Shown one piece after another: positions 54,801-61,430 of a stretch of 64,000 bases of DNA. Source of the stretch: UBA5796 sp040752455 (GTDB lineage Bacteria; Chloroflexota; Anaerolineae; Anaerolineales; Villigracilaceae). The stretch covers positions 1 through 64,000 of the forward strand of contig JBMOMN010000034.1 of assembly GCA_049324115.1 (NCBI GenBank), written 5' to 3'. Within the stretch, counting starts at the first letter, position 1, and each line of letters opens with the position of its first letter. The notes under the pieces were generated by a model. The model was not told the origin of the DNA, ran no database searches, and saw nothing but the letters and a program-made list of their open reading frames with translations. A program made the position numbers and the translations under genes.

Positions 54801-57800
54801 GTGGACGGGGCCGGGAAGGCGTAATCCGTCGAAGTGATCCCGCTGGTCGAGACGAAGGCGGCCTTGGCCGTCCCGTCGTTCAGGAAGGTGATGCCGTTCG
54901 CGATGTAGTCTTGCAAGCGGAAATTGGTGCTGGTGCCTTCCGGCAGCACGACCGCCAGCCGGTAGTGGACGATCTCGCCAATCGCCACCGGCACAGCCGA
55001 GCCGGAGCCTGCCTGGTAGGGATCAACCGGTTCGGCTGTGTGCCCCTCGGAGGTAGCCACCAGGTATTTCTGGGGAGCGGTCGAATTGATCGTTACGTTG
55101 ACGGTGGCGCTGTCGGCGTAATTGTTGAGGCCCAGCCCCACGCCGTCCGCGCCGGTGCGTTCGTCGGAATCGGCGTTGAAGGTGGAGCGGTCGAGCACGG
55201 CCCCGTCCAGGCTGGTCCAGTAAATCGTGGAGGTATTGGCCAGCACCTGGGTCGGGCTGACGCAGTAGGCCACCGTGCCGCTGACCGTAATTTGGATCGG
55301 CTGCGCGCCGACCGGTACGTCGAAGCTGGTGCCGGCCGGGGTTTGCAGGGTCCAGCCAGCGGCGTTATCCCCGACCAGTTCGAACGGGGTGGGTGGCAGC
55401 AATCCGTCCGGGTCGGAGACCAGCGAAATGACCGGGTTGTCAATCGCCGATGGGCCTCCAACAGCGCACAGGGGCAGCGGGTCGGCCAGGGTCGTATCGT
55501 AGGCGTCGGTCTGGCTGGCGCCGTCCTGGGTGAGGGTGAGGGTGTACGAGAGCGGGTTGCCCGCATCCGCAGTCGGCGCGCTGGCAGATTTGGCGATGTT
55601 GAGGGCAGGTTCGATCACGGTCACTTCCGGCGCGGCCGCGGTCCCCAGGCTGACGTCCCCGCTGCCGTCGTTCAGGAAGAACTCCGCGGCGTTGTTCAGC
55701 AATGCGCCGGACTGGTTGCCGGTCAGGTTGAGCGCGACTGCCTGGTAAGTGATGACCACCGTTTCAGCCGTGGTGTTGTCCCGGTTGGCGTTGGTGAGGT
55801 TGCCGAGATCGAAGCGGATGTCCTGGCCGTTGTTGATCGCGCCGGAGGCTTCGGTCGTGGCGCAAATACCGCCAAACCCGCCCACGAGATCAGTGGTCAC
55901 GTTGGCCGAGGAAGGCGTCACGCTGGCGCAGGAGACGAAGGCCAGCCCGCCGTCGAGGTGGTCGGCGACGAACGCGCCGGGCACGTCCCCTTCCGGCACG
56001 GTGGTGGTCAGGCTGTAGGTGACAAGTTCGCCGATCACCACCTCGTCACTGGCGTTGGTGGCGCTGTTCAATTCGGTGGAGACGAGTTGCTTCGCCAGCG
56101 GGGCGACCACGGTCGTGTTGGCGGTGTCGGTCACTTCGGGCGGATAGCTCTCACCCGGTCCCGGCGTGGGGACGTGGTTCGGGCCGTCGTCCGTGCCGGC
56201 GTAGCCGGTGTTGGTGGCGGTGTTGGTATAAGTGCCGGGGATGACGTCATCCCGGACGTAGAGGTCGTAGGTGATGACGATGAGGTTCTTCCCGGCCCCG
56301 ACCGTGTGCGCCTGGCAGACGGCCGTCCCGGCCGGCAGCACCTCGCTCGGATCGGTGAGCTTGATCCCGTTACCGAAGAGATCGTCCGAGCTGTCGGGCA
56401 ATCCTGCCGGGCCGCCGCCCAAGCCGGTGAACTGGATCGGGTCGGGCACGGCGTCGCCGGTGTAGTCCACCCCGCCGCCGTCGCCGAGATGGATCTGCAA
56501 ATTCAGCGGGTGGGTCGCATCGGGGGTCTGGAAGATCGCGCCAATCAACGTGTCTTGAATGGTGATGTCGAACGCGCCGTTGGCGCTGGAACCCATGTTG
56601 GTGATGGTGATCGCGAACGTGACCACGTCCCCGGCATCCACGCCGGTGATATTGGAGTTAATCGTCGTGCCGTCCAGGATGGTGCCGGCCCAGCGCGGGC
56701 TGTTGGACGGGTCGGTGAAGGCGGGAACAGTCGGCGGGGTGACGACCGCGTTCGGCTGCGCGTCCCAGGAGGCGCCGTTCCAGCTCCCGGCCCAAACAGC
56801 GGATTTTGTAGTGACCAGTACCGGCTCGGTCATCACGAACTGGATGATCGAATCGGAGGTGCTCGGCGCGCCGTTGGTGCTGCCTTCGTAGGCGTGGGCC
56901 TGGTTGGTCAGGAACAATTGGTCGGCAAAGGGATCGGAGGAGACGATGATGGAGACCAGCAGGTCCACCGTGGTGGGCTGGTTGCGGGTGTCGTCGTAGT
57001 CGGCGTAGGCGATGACGATCTTGTTGGCGGCCGCGTCGGCGGTGACCACCGGGTCTTGCGTGCCGGGATTGAGGGTGTTGGGGGTCAGGACGCCGGTCGT
57101 GCCGTTGCCGTCCATGTAGGTGTAGTAGCTGTCGGACGGGCCTAGCTGGACCACGCCCGGGGCCGGGATCCCGACCACGGGGCTGAAGGACCAGCCCCCT
57201 CCCCCCGTCTGAGCCGGGTCGGTCACGTCGAAGATCGGCAGAGGGAAGTAATCGTCGAAGGTCAGGTTTTCCACGTCCGAGGTGGCCAGCCCATAAGTCA
57301 AACGGAAAGTGACCTTGTCGTCGGGCTTGATGGTGATCTGGCCGTCCACGGTGTAGTTGGCGAGGTTGGTGTCGTCGTTGATGGCGTAAACCGTTTTGGT
57401 GAGGGATTGCCGCCCGATGACGACCCCGGCCGCGGCGTCGTCGGCTTCGGTGTCGGTGACGGCGAAGGTGAGGTTGTCCAGGACGTTGCCGGAGATGACC
57501 GCCAAGTTGTCGAGCGTGTCGCCCTGGTCAACACTGTCGTCGCCGGAGGGATAGGTGTCGGTGAAATTCTCTTGGATGACCGCCCGGTAGACGATGGTCC
57601 CGGTGGTGGGGCCGTCGCCCAGGTTGGCGGGGTCGCAGGGGATGACCAGGCCCGCCCCGCCGGGGTCCACGCAGCCGCCGACCATGCGGCCGTCCTGGCC
57701 GCGGGTGATGATCTCGTCCGAGATGTCGAAGGTCAGGGTGGTGGTGCCGTCGTTGGGCGCGCCGGTGTTGTCGGTGGTACATTCCGCGCCGGGCGCGGCG

Positions 57801-59260
57801 GAATAGTTGCAGGCCACGTCGAAATTGGGCGGGGCGAAGACTGCCGAGGCCAGCGAATAGCCGTTGCCGTTGATCTCCAGGGTCGGGGTGAAGCCGCCGT
57901 CCACGTGCTGGCCGTCCGAGATGAGATCCGTGGTGACGAGGCCGTTAAAGGCGAAGAAATCCGAGACCTGGAAGGTGAGCGTATATTCGAGGGTCTGACC
58001 GGGGGCCGGGTCGCCGCCGCCGACCACTGCAACGCTTTTCTGGATGGCGATGGATTTGTCCTGTAAAGTGTGCAGCGGCGGACAGCTTGGGCAGGTGGCG
58101 TCGGACGTGACCGGGGTGGGCGGGTCGCGGGGGTCGAGCGGGACCCAATCGCCCCGGGTCCAGGCGATGTTGCCGGAACTGGCATCGTCGCCGCTCCCGG
58201 ACGGGACCACCTCCCCGCCGCCGGAATCGAGGCGCGGGACGTAGAAATCGAATGCGACGACCACGTCGCTGGTCCCCGCCCCGCCGGTGACGCTGGCGTA
58301 GCGCAGGGTCAGTGTGCCGCCGGGCGTTACCGCAGAGGGCAGGGAAACGACCGAATACCCGGCGGTCGTCCCGCCGGCGTCAATCCCGATGAACTGGACG
58401 TTGTCCGGCAGCAGGTCGGAGATATCGAGATCGGTGACGGTCTGCCCGTCGGCGATGTCCACCGTCAAAACGTACTGGCGCGGGAAGTTGGGGCCGGTGG
58501 CCGTTTCGGCCTGGGTGTTGGCCGGGCCGACGTAGGACTTGGTAAAGGTCAGCACCTGGGGCGTGACCGGGGCGCTCGGCCAGCCGGTCCCGTCGTTGGT
58601 GGGCGGCTGCAAAATGGGCGTGTCGCCGCAGCACCAGTCGTCCAGCGGAGTCTCGCCGAACATGTAACCGCCGCGCGCCCTGACGGTGAGACCCGCGTCC
58701 GCGTCTGCCAGGTTGCTCAAGCTGGCCGTGACGGTCACGTCCAGCGGCGGCTGGTCGGGCACGAAGGAGCCGAAGGGCAGGCGCAGCGAGACCAGTTTGT
58801 CGCCGGGCGTGCCGCAGACCTGCACGAACGCGCCCGTAGCGTCCCTGGCCCAGGGATGCGAGACGCAGCCCAAGGCTGGGAAGGTCTGCACGTTGCTCTC
58901 GACCGCCGAACCCAGGTAAGTGGCCGAAATAAAATCAATCCCGTCATCGCCGTCGAGGCCGGTAACGGGAAAGATCATATCTATGAACGGGCCGTAGCCG
59001 GGAGTATCGCCCGTGTTATCGAACGTGACCGTGAAGGAGAAATCCTCCCCCAGCATCACGCTGGCGGGCATCCCCAGGCTGACGGCCGCGGTCGCGGCGT
59101 ATGCCGGGCGCGGTTCCACGCGGGCTGGCTGAGTATTTTCCACCTCCGGCCCGGCCTGGACGGGCAGCGCCGGTTGGAAAGAAAGGACCCCCAGGCCTAT
59201 CATCAATACCCCGGCCAACAATAAATTCAAATGTGAAAAACGATTGAAGTACACTTTCAT
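45884..59260 (-). CDS. giant secreted DUF11/SdrD-like repeat protein with LPETG motif and fused C-terminal sortase
   Basis: The 4458-residue protein starts with a signal peptide (HLNLLLAGVLMIGLGVLSF, PVQA) at 59260, with a GGGAGAGGTG ribosome site. Residues 40-2100 hold DUF11/D2-type beta modules (three with an IGExVTYxL core near 1050, 1400 and 1780). Residues 2100-3710 hold ten SdrD-B-like modules in which GNRVWFDTDN and IGNxVF types alternate. More DUF11 modules follow (a fourth IGE module near 3967). LPETG is at 4287-4291. The last 130 residues are a sortase: His4368 in TAHTYL, Cys4431 in TLITC, Arg4444, with the NExTG turn also seen in S. aureus SrtA. There is no terminal membrane helix. 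It is likely a cell-surface fibre or adhesin able to process itself. Confidence 0.9.
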   Translation of the reverse strand: MKVYFNRFSHLNLLLAGVLMIGLGVLSFQPALPVQAGPEVENTQPARVEPRPAYAATAAVSLGMPASVMLGEDFSFTVTFDNTGDTPGYGPFIDMIFPVTGLDGDDGIDFISATYLGSAVESNVQTFPALGCVSHPWARDATGAFVQVCGTPGDKLVSLRLPFGSFVPDQPPLDVTVTASLSNLADADAGLTVRARGGYMFGETPLDDWCCGDTPILQPPTNDGTGWPSAPVTPQVLTFTKSYVGPANTQAETATGPNFPRQYVLTVDIADGQTVTDLDISDLLPDNVQFIGIDAGGTTAGYSVVSLPSAVTPGGTLTLRYASVTGGAGTSDVVVAFDFYVPRLDSGGGEVVPSGSGDDASSGNIAWTRGDWVPLDPRDPPTPVTSDATCPSCPPLHTLQDKSIAIQKSVAVVGGGDPAPGQTLEYTLTFQVSDFFAFNGLVTTDLISDGQHVDGGFTPTLEINGNGYSLASAVFAPPNFDVACNYSAAPGAECTTDNTGAPNDGTTTLTFDISDEIITRGQDGRMVGGCVDPGGAGLVIPCDPANLGDGPTTGTIVYRAVIQENFTDTYPSGDDSVDQGDTLDNLAVISGNVLDNLTFAVTDTEADDAAAGVVIGRQSLTKTVYAINDDTNLANYTVDGQITIKPDDKVTFRLTYGLATSDVENLTFDDYFPLPIFDVTDPAQTGGGGWSFSPVVGIPAPGVVQLGPSDSYYTYMDGNGTTGVLTPNTLNPGTQDPVVTADAAANKIVIAYADYDDTRNQPTTVDLLVSIIVSSDPFADQLFLTNQAHAYEGSTNGAPSTSDSIIQFVMTEPVLVTTKSAVWAGSWNGASWDAQPNAVVTPPTVPAFTDPSNSPRWAGTILDGTTINSNITGVDAGDVVTFAITITNMGSSANGAFDITIQDTLIGAIFQTPDATHPLNLQIHLGDGGGVDYTGDAVPDPIQFTGLGGGPAGLPDSSDDLFGNGIKLTDPSEVLPAGTAVCQAHTVGAGKNLIVITYDLYVRDDVIPGTYTNTATNTGYAGTDDGPNHVPTPGPGESYPPEVTDTANTTVVAPLAKQLVSTELNSATNASDEVVIGELVTYSLTTTVPEGDVPGAFVADHLDGGLAFVSCASVTPSSANVTTDLVGGFGGICATTEASGAINNGQDIRFDLGNLTNANRDNTTAETVVITYQAVALNLTGNQSGALLNNAAEFFLNDGSGDVSLGTAAAPEVTVIEPALNIAKSASAPTADAGNPLSYTLTLTQDGASQTDAYDTTLADPLPLCAVGGPSAIDNPVISLVSDPDGLLPPTPFELVGDNAAGWTLQTPAGTSFDVPVGAQPIQITVSGTVAYCVSPTQVLANTSTIYWTSLDGAVLDRSTFNADSDERTGADGVGLGLNNYADSATVNVTINSTAPQKYLVATSEGHTAEPVDPYQAGSGSAVPVAIGEIVHYRLAVVLPEGTSTNFRLQDYIANGITFLNDGTAKAAFVSTSGITSTDYAFPAPSTFVVPAVNDPNCQITGSAVTALTPAIPALCPALADFNVSNSPTSDVDTYNTGTDVSFMLGTLQNLDSDADAEYVIVEFNALVDNNGGANSNDAGETHNNSFRVYINGLLIPGYSNGVYSRAVEPSITDLTKTANPTSGDAGDTITYTLAFTNLSAAPAYDTTAFDVVLTDTVHADMTLNLGSVTVTSACATGVDTSNSAGNNLDVRFDTVPAGCAVSVEYTATINATVTADQVLPNTANLTYTSLPGPNGTTVNPTGSSTPGASGSTTGERNGTGAIPPNDYNDSASAQVTAHALSLVKSLVDSSNGDTIGGDLTIGEIVTYRLATALPEGTSLAFTVYDTLPAGFTYSGNPRLSFIADLAMTVPADLAGADNDALPPTFDLTPTGRVAVAGQDVTITLGDLVNNDTDNANAEYVVIEFDVLVNDTADNNNTDLDYNEYTVTIDGVLKGPSNQVETRIVEPFLNIAKSADDDTWLYGQTVTYTLDITHISGSGVPANDSNSVAYDIVLTDTVPAGLTFGSVTSLPPNWTQSYAAPTLTLSCLSANGCSLPLGNSAQIAFSVTVDNPPAPPALTGTDSAINNVSMTWTSMPGANADERDGSGGVDDYLDSASHTGGLEYYALGNRVWFDTDNSSTINGTEVGVDGVTVELYSTADLVTPVATDTTANGGYYLFDYLEAGDYIVVIPASNFAGGGALEGYWSSGTTMDGFGVISETAAPDADTDIDSDDNGTLQAGPDFPGAVASLPVTLGPAGLTEPAGETDLDGGFYGEQPDGRANMTVDFGFYQTGIGNLVFLDDNANGLYDAGDTLLNGMTVELYAADGVTLLDTFTTTTITTDGEYLFTGLPEGDYIVKAGGPAGTISTRDDADSADNANPDTNTDDNDNGIGTALGQAASGPLTMDAAETAANITVTDATGTTTDLTVDFGFVYPYALGNRVWFDTDNNSAINGTEVGVDGVTVELYSTSDLVNPVATDITANGGYYLFDDLFPGDYVVVIPASNFASGAVLEGYWSSATSLAADGSISETAAPDGDDDVDSDDNGTLQPGGEVVSSPVTLGPSGLTEPVGESDLEAGVGQGSQPDGRANMTVDFGFYRTEIGNLVFSDINKNGVFDAGDAPLDGLTVQLYSSNGTEINAGPDGILNTLDDAPGGMLTSGGGLYRFSGLPQGDYVVRATGPASFTSTIDTFDSADNANPDTNTDDNDNGIGTGAGQVSAGTLTMVAAETAANITVTDATGTTTDLTVDFGFVNAYALGNRVWFDTDNSSTINGAEVGVDGVTVELYAADASGLPTGPVLDTDTTANGGYYLFDYLDAGDYVVVIPASNFAVGAVLEGYWSSGTTMDGFGVITEAAAPDADTDLDSDDNGTLQPGGDVISSAVTLGPGASEPVGETDLEAGVGQGSQPDAQANMTVDFGFYRTSIGNQVFYDDNFNGNYEAGTDTPLNGVTVRLFSSGGVEINVGPDGILGTLDDAPGGVTTGAGGDYLFSGLPQGGYIVSVTAPANTASTIDSFDAADNANPDTNTDDNDNGLGAGGGDVPSGVVTQTPGSAGAQANNQVTDADGTTHNPTVDFGFVNLYALGNRVWFDTDNSAAIDGAEVGVDGVAVDLYMDDGAGNFVYQASDTTANGGYYLFDSLYPGDYVVVVTAANFGSGAALEGYWSSQTTLAADGSLSETPAPDGDNGLDSDDNGTLQTGGAFSGAVASLPVTLGPVGLTEPTDDTDEEPGVGQGLQPNGRANLSLDFGFYTTGIGNQVFGDADKDGAYSAGDTDLGGIAVLLYSSNGTEINVGPDGILNTADDAPGGTPTDASGQYRFSGLPQGSFIVRTTAPTGTVSTNDNADLNDTTTTGPDANTDHNDNGQGTGGGLVTSGTLTLTPGSTGAQGNTTVDNATGATHNPTVDFGFTTVYALGNRVWFDTDNSSTINGTEVGVDGVLVELYAADASGSPTGPALGTDTTANGGYYLFDFLESGDYVVVIPASNFAGGAVLDGYWSSATFRAADGSIYENPAPDADTDVDSDDNGALQIGGGFGGAVLSQAVTLGPGGLEPINEADLEIGVGQGSQPDAQANMTVDFGFYTIQLGNLVWNDANNSGTEDGETGLPGVDVELRSADDSALLVTAVTDASGNYTFTGLPQGDYLLRLPAAEFNPGGTLRDYVSSTGGGYYEPAPDSDVDTADSDDNGSEVGAIGLGGYIQSEVVTLTPAGEQSFDNAAGSTTEFRVDFGVFNAPRVNLNVTKDDGVSFYVAGGTLTYSITVTNQGPSDAFGMTVSDPRPAQIASWTWACESSSPDPDPATYACTGDASNPATFSDSLDLPLGASVTYRVEAQVDPAATGALTNTVTVAPPAGMVELDSSDNEASDTDDEASLQVTKDDGLVVVGPGSTLTYDILVENNGAVDLTSLTVTDTLPAGVTYVSAAPAPSSVAGRVVTWSGLSLASGANMSLSITVTVKDNPGPTLLNRVEVDDSNTGASDSDTDEDTTVSGGNLTKTMVATNQNFTSGTEVAIGEILTYELTLSVPALGRMDNALLVDTLQTGLAFVDCADITASSSLLTSTRIDLHTAGNCNDGVTPGIHNPLVENSGGKVTFDFGTIENASAAAETITIRYEVIVLDIASNQEGTTLTNAAAWTWDGGQLEITTPPVEIVEPDLGIDKNAEPEVAPYGTPINFTVRIAHTAKSNANAYDVVVTDELPAGLDYVLNSASVTGRQPTAFAYDAATKTLTFTWDDFPLNAVSTIKFQATFVGPSPVTNAASVAWTSLPIDFGPGGPIIQSPYNNDSTERWYDPTDNSGVDGYGVEDSIIISIPGLPETGFAPNRITTIPAQPADKAYAAMDEMWLEVPKLGLAGLPIVGVPLAESGWDLTWLSGQAGWLEGTAYPTWPGNTAITAHTYLADGTPGPFVNLASLFWGDEIVIHAYGQRYVYQVREVRLVWADDLSALRHEDYDWITLITCKEFNEATGEYNYRVVVRAVLVSVQPEP
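48130..52955 (-). repeat. five alternating pairs of SdrD-B-like modules (about 0.93-0.97 kb per pair)
   Basis: Codons for GNRVWFDTDN recur near 52940, 52010, 51050, 50080 and 49100, each followed by an IGN/LGN-type module. The DNA identity is high enough (for example the CGGTGTCGAACCAGACCCGG block) to allow recombination between units. The modules carry Asp-rich loops like calcium-binding SdrD B domains. Confidence 0.85.
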
Positions 59261-59272
59261 GTCACCTCTCCC

Positions 59273-59312
59273 AAAATAAAAATAGCAAAACCAGACTACA
59301 GCCGGTTTCGCT
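59273..59312 (-). terminator. leader terminator hairpin just before the giant-adhesin gene
   Basis: On the minus strand TAGCGAAACC (59312-59303) pairs with GGTTTTGCTA (59292-59283), followed by the T-rich tract TTTTTATTTT. It lies 5 nt ahead of the ribosome site, so formation would stop transcription before the gene. Confidence 0.65.
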
Positions 59313-59354
59313 ACTTGCTCCCCTGAACCCTTACCCATCCCACAGGCAAGCGAC
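59303..59354 (-). promoter_or_regulatory. possible antiterminator with G-quadruplex loop in adhesin leader
   Basis: On the minus strand GGTCGCTTGC (59354-59345) can pair with GCAAG-TA-GCGAAACC (59317-59303), which would sequester the 5' arm of the terminator. The intervening loop (59341-59320) has the pattern G3-N2-G3-N3-G3-N4-G4, a canonical G-quadruplex motif in the RNA. No known riboswitch class is recognised. Confidence 0.5.
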
Positions 59355-59384
59355 CAAATCCAGGCTCAGGATCATTGCATCTGT

Positions 59385-59576
59385 ACATAAAGTATTATTT
59401 CACAATTATCCTACAACTTTTTTTGTGGTCAACATTAAAAAACACTCATTTTTGTAAGGTGAGCGGGTCTCGACTGGTCCTTGCGCGCTAACACAACTCT
59501 TACGCGCCGCCAAATCTGCGGTGATACAATATTGCCAGTATCTGCCACGCAACACGCAACACTCACCATATTTCCC
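59385..59576. promoter_or_regulatory. divergent promoter region between adhesin and sensor kinase
   Basis: The stretch 59385-59455 is clearly AT-rich against its surroundings. On the minus strand a TTGACC box is followed after 17 nt by ATAATT, a weak sigma-70-like promoter for the adhesin leader. On the plus strand TACAAT at 59525-59530 is a possible -10 box for the kinase. Confidence 0.4.
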
Positions 59577-61136
59577 ATGCTCCCTGATTTCCGCGTCCGC
59601 CAGAGAGATTATTTACTCGAAATCTCGAAGACCATTTCCCAGGAACTGGACCTGGCGAAGGTCTTGACGCGCATCCTGCGCATCTCCACCGAAATGCTCG
59701 CGGGACAGGCGGGCCTGATCGCGTTGAAAGAGGCCGACGGCGGCTGGCGCGTGGCTGCTGCGCACGGCATCCCCCCGGCCTTTCTCCGTTACCTCGAGCC
59801 GCTCCTGGCCGAGGAAAAAGTCGCCGAGCTGGACATCAACGAACTCAACCGCATGTTGAAGGAACTGGCCTACACCGCCAGCATGGGATTGCTCAACGGC
59901 GTGGCCCTGCCGCTGGCCGCCCATAAAAAGATCATCGGCGTCATCTTCATCTTCCGCTCCTACCCCGACCTGTTCTCGGCCAACGACAAACTCCTGCTGC
60001 AATCCTTCGCCGACCAGGCCGCCATCGCGGTTTTCAACGCCCAGCTTTACGGACAGGTCAGCTACGAGAAACAGCGCCTCGACGCCCTGCTCGATTCCGC
60101 CGCCGACGGCATCCTGATCCTCAACGCCGACCATACTATCGAACGCGCCAACACCGCCTTCGCCAAACTCTACGGCCTCAGCCGGGACGCCATCCACGGG
60201 CAGATGCACGAGGCCGTCATCAAATGGGCGCGGGACCCGCAGGGCCTGACCCTCGAAGAAGCCGAGCGCGGCGGCTGGCCGCTGACCCCCAACGCCACCC
60301 TCTACGTCGAAGGCGACCTGGCCCGCCCCGAACCGCCGCCCCTGCCGGTCGGCATCACTTACGCCCCGCTGCTGGCCCCCGACGGCAAACTGCGCAACGT
60401 CATCGCCAGCGTGCGCGACATCACCCACTTCCGCACCGCCGAGGAGATCAAGAGCACCTTCATCTCGGTCGTCAGCCACGAACTGCGCACGCCGGTGGCG
60501 CTCATCAAGGGCTACGTCAGCACCCTGCGCCGCGAGGACGCCCGCTGGGAGCGGGCCGTGGTCGAGGACAGCCTGGCCGTCATCGAGGAGGAAGCAGACC
60601 GGTTGTCCAAAATGATTGACGACCTGCTCGACGCCTCCCGGCTCCAGGCCGGCGGACTCAGCCTGAACCGGGCCGACGTCTCCCTGCCGCTCCTGGCCGA
60701 ACGCCTCGCCGAACGATTCCGCACCCAGAGCAAGCGCCACACCCTCCTGGTGGACTTCCCCGAAAAATGCCCCGTCATCCTGGCCGACGAGAACCGCATC
60801 TCGCAGGTCTTGAGCAACCTGATCTCCAATGCCATCAAATATTCGCCCGAAGGCGAGATCCGCATCAGCGGGCAGGTGCGCCCCGACCAGATCATCGTCT
60901 GCGTCAGCGACCAGGGCGCGGGGATTGATCCGCACGACATGCCCCACATCTTCGACCGCTTCTACCGGGCCGACAGGGCCGTCAAGCACACCAAAGGCGC
61001 CGGGCTGGGACTGTACCTGGCGCGGGCCATCGTCGAGGCCCACGGCGGGCGCATCTGGGTTGACGCTTCGACGACCTCAGCCCACCGCCCCCAGCCGGAC
61101 ACCGGGGCGCGCATCTGCTTCTCGTTGCCGCGATAG
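59577..61136 (+). CDS. soluble sensor histidine kinase (GAF-PAS-HisKA-HATPase)
   Basis: The 519-residue protein has a GAF domain (about 15-165), a PAS domain (about 175-290), HisKA with His301 in SVVSHELRTPVALIKGY, and an HATPase domain (NLISNAIKYSPEG, DQGAGIDP, GAGLGLYLARAI). It has no membrane segment and no receiver, so it senses an internal signal and passes phosphate to a regulator encoded elsewhere. I chose the ATG at 59577 (MLPDFRVR); a longer in-frame start at 59481 lies in the promoter region. Divergence from the giant-adhesin gene hints at linked control. Confidence 0.88.
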   Translation: MLPDFRVRQRDYLLEISKTISQELDLAKVLTRILRISTEMLAGQAGLIALKEADGGWRVAAAHGIPPAFLRYLEPLLAEEKVAELDINELNRMLKELAYTASMGLLNGVALPLAAHKKIIGVIFIFRSYPDLFSANDKLLLQSFADQAAIAVFNAQLYGQVSYEKQRLDALLDSAADGILILNADHTIERANTAFAKLYGLSRDAIHGQMHEAVIKWARDPQGLTLEEAERGGWPLTPNATLYVEGDLARPEPPPLPVGITYAPLLAPDGKLRNVIASVRDITHFRTAEEIKSTFISVVSHELRTPVALIKGYVSTLRREDARWERAVVEDSLAVIEEEADRLSKMIDDLLDASRLQAGGLSLNRADVSLPLLAERLAERFRTQSKRHTLLVDFPEKCPVILADENRISQVLSNLISNAIKYSPEGEIRISGQVRPDQIIVCVSDQGAGIDPHDMPHIFDRFYRADRAVKHTKGAGLGLYLARAIVEAHGGRIWVDASTTSAHRPQPDTGARICFSLPR

Positions 61137-61430
61137 AAAAAACCGGCGCTCCCGTTTTTACTGGGAAAACCTTTGAAACACGAAGGAACACGACACCTGC
61201 CCTCCCACTCCACTCCGTTTCGGGGACTATGTGGCGGGCGGTGCCAGGGAGTCAACGAAGGAAAACGCGTCCGACAGCGCGCCTTTTCTCCCTTTGAGAG
61301 CCTTCGTGACCCTTCGTGTTTAGGCTCGTTCCCGTTAATTGCAGAAGAGCCAAAAAACCTCAAACCGCGGCCCTCGCGCCTTCGCGGTAAAGAAATCCCT
61401 GTTATTTTTTGAAGTCGAAAGGATACTCCC
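61137..61430. repeat. intergenic region with CACGAAGG inverted repeat
   Basis: AAACACGAAGGAACACGA (about 61173) and TTCGTGACCCTTCGTGTTT (about 61303-61321) are inverted arms some 130 nt apart. The rest of this 294-nt gap contains no gene that I can support. A GAAAGGA ribosome site for pepF lies at its end. Confidence 0.5.
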
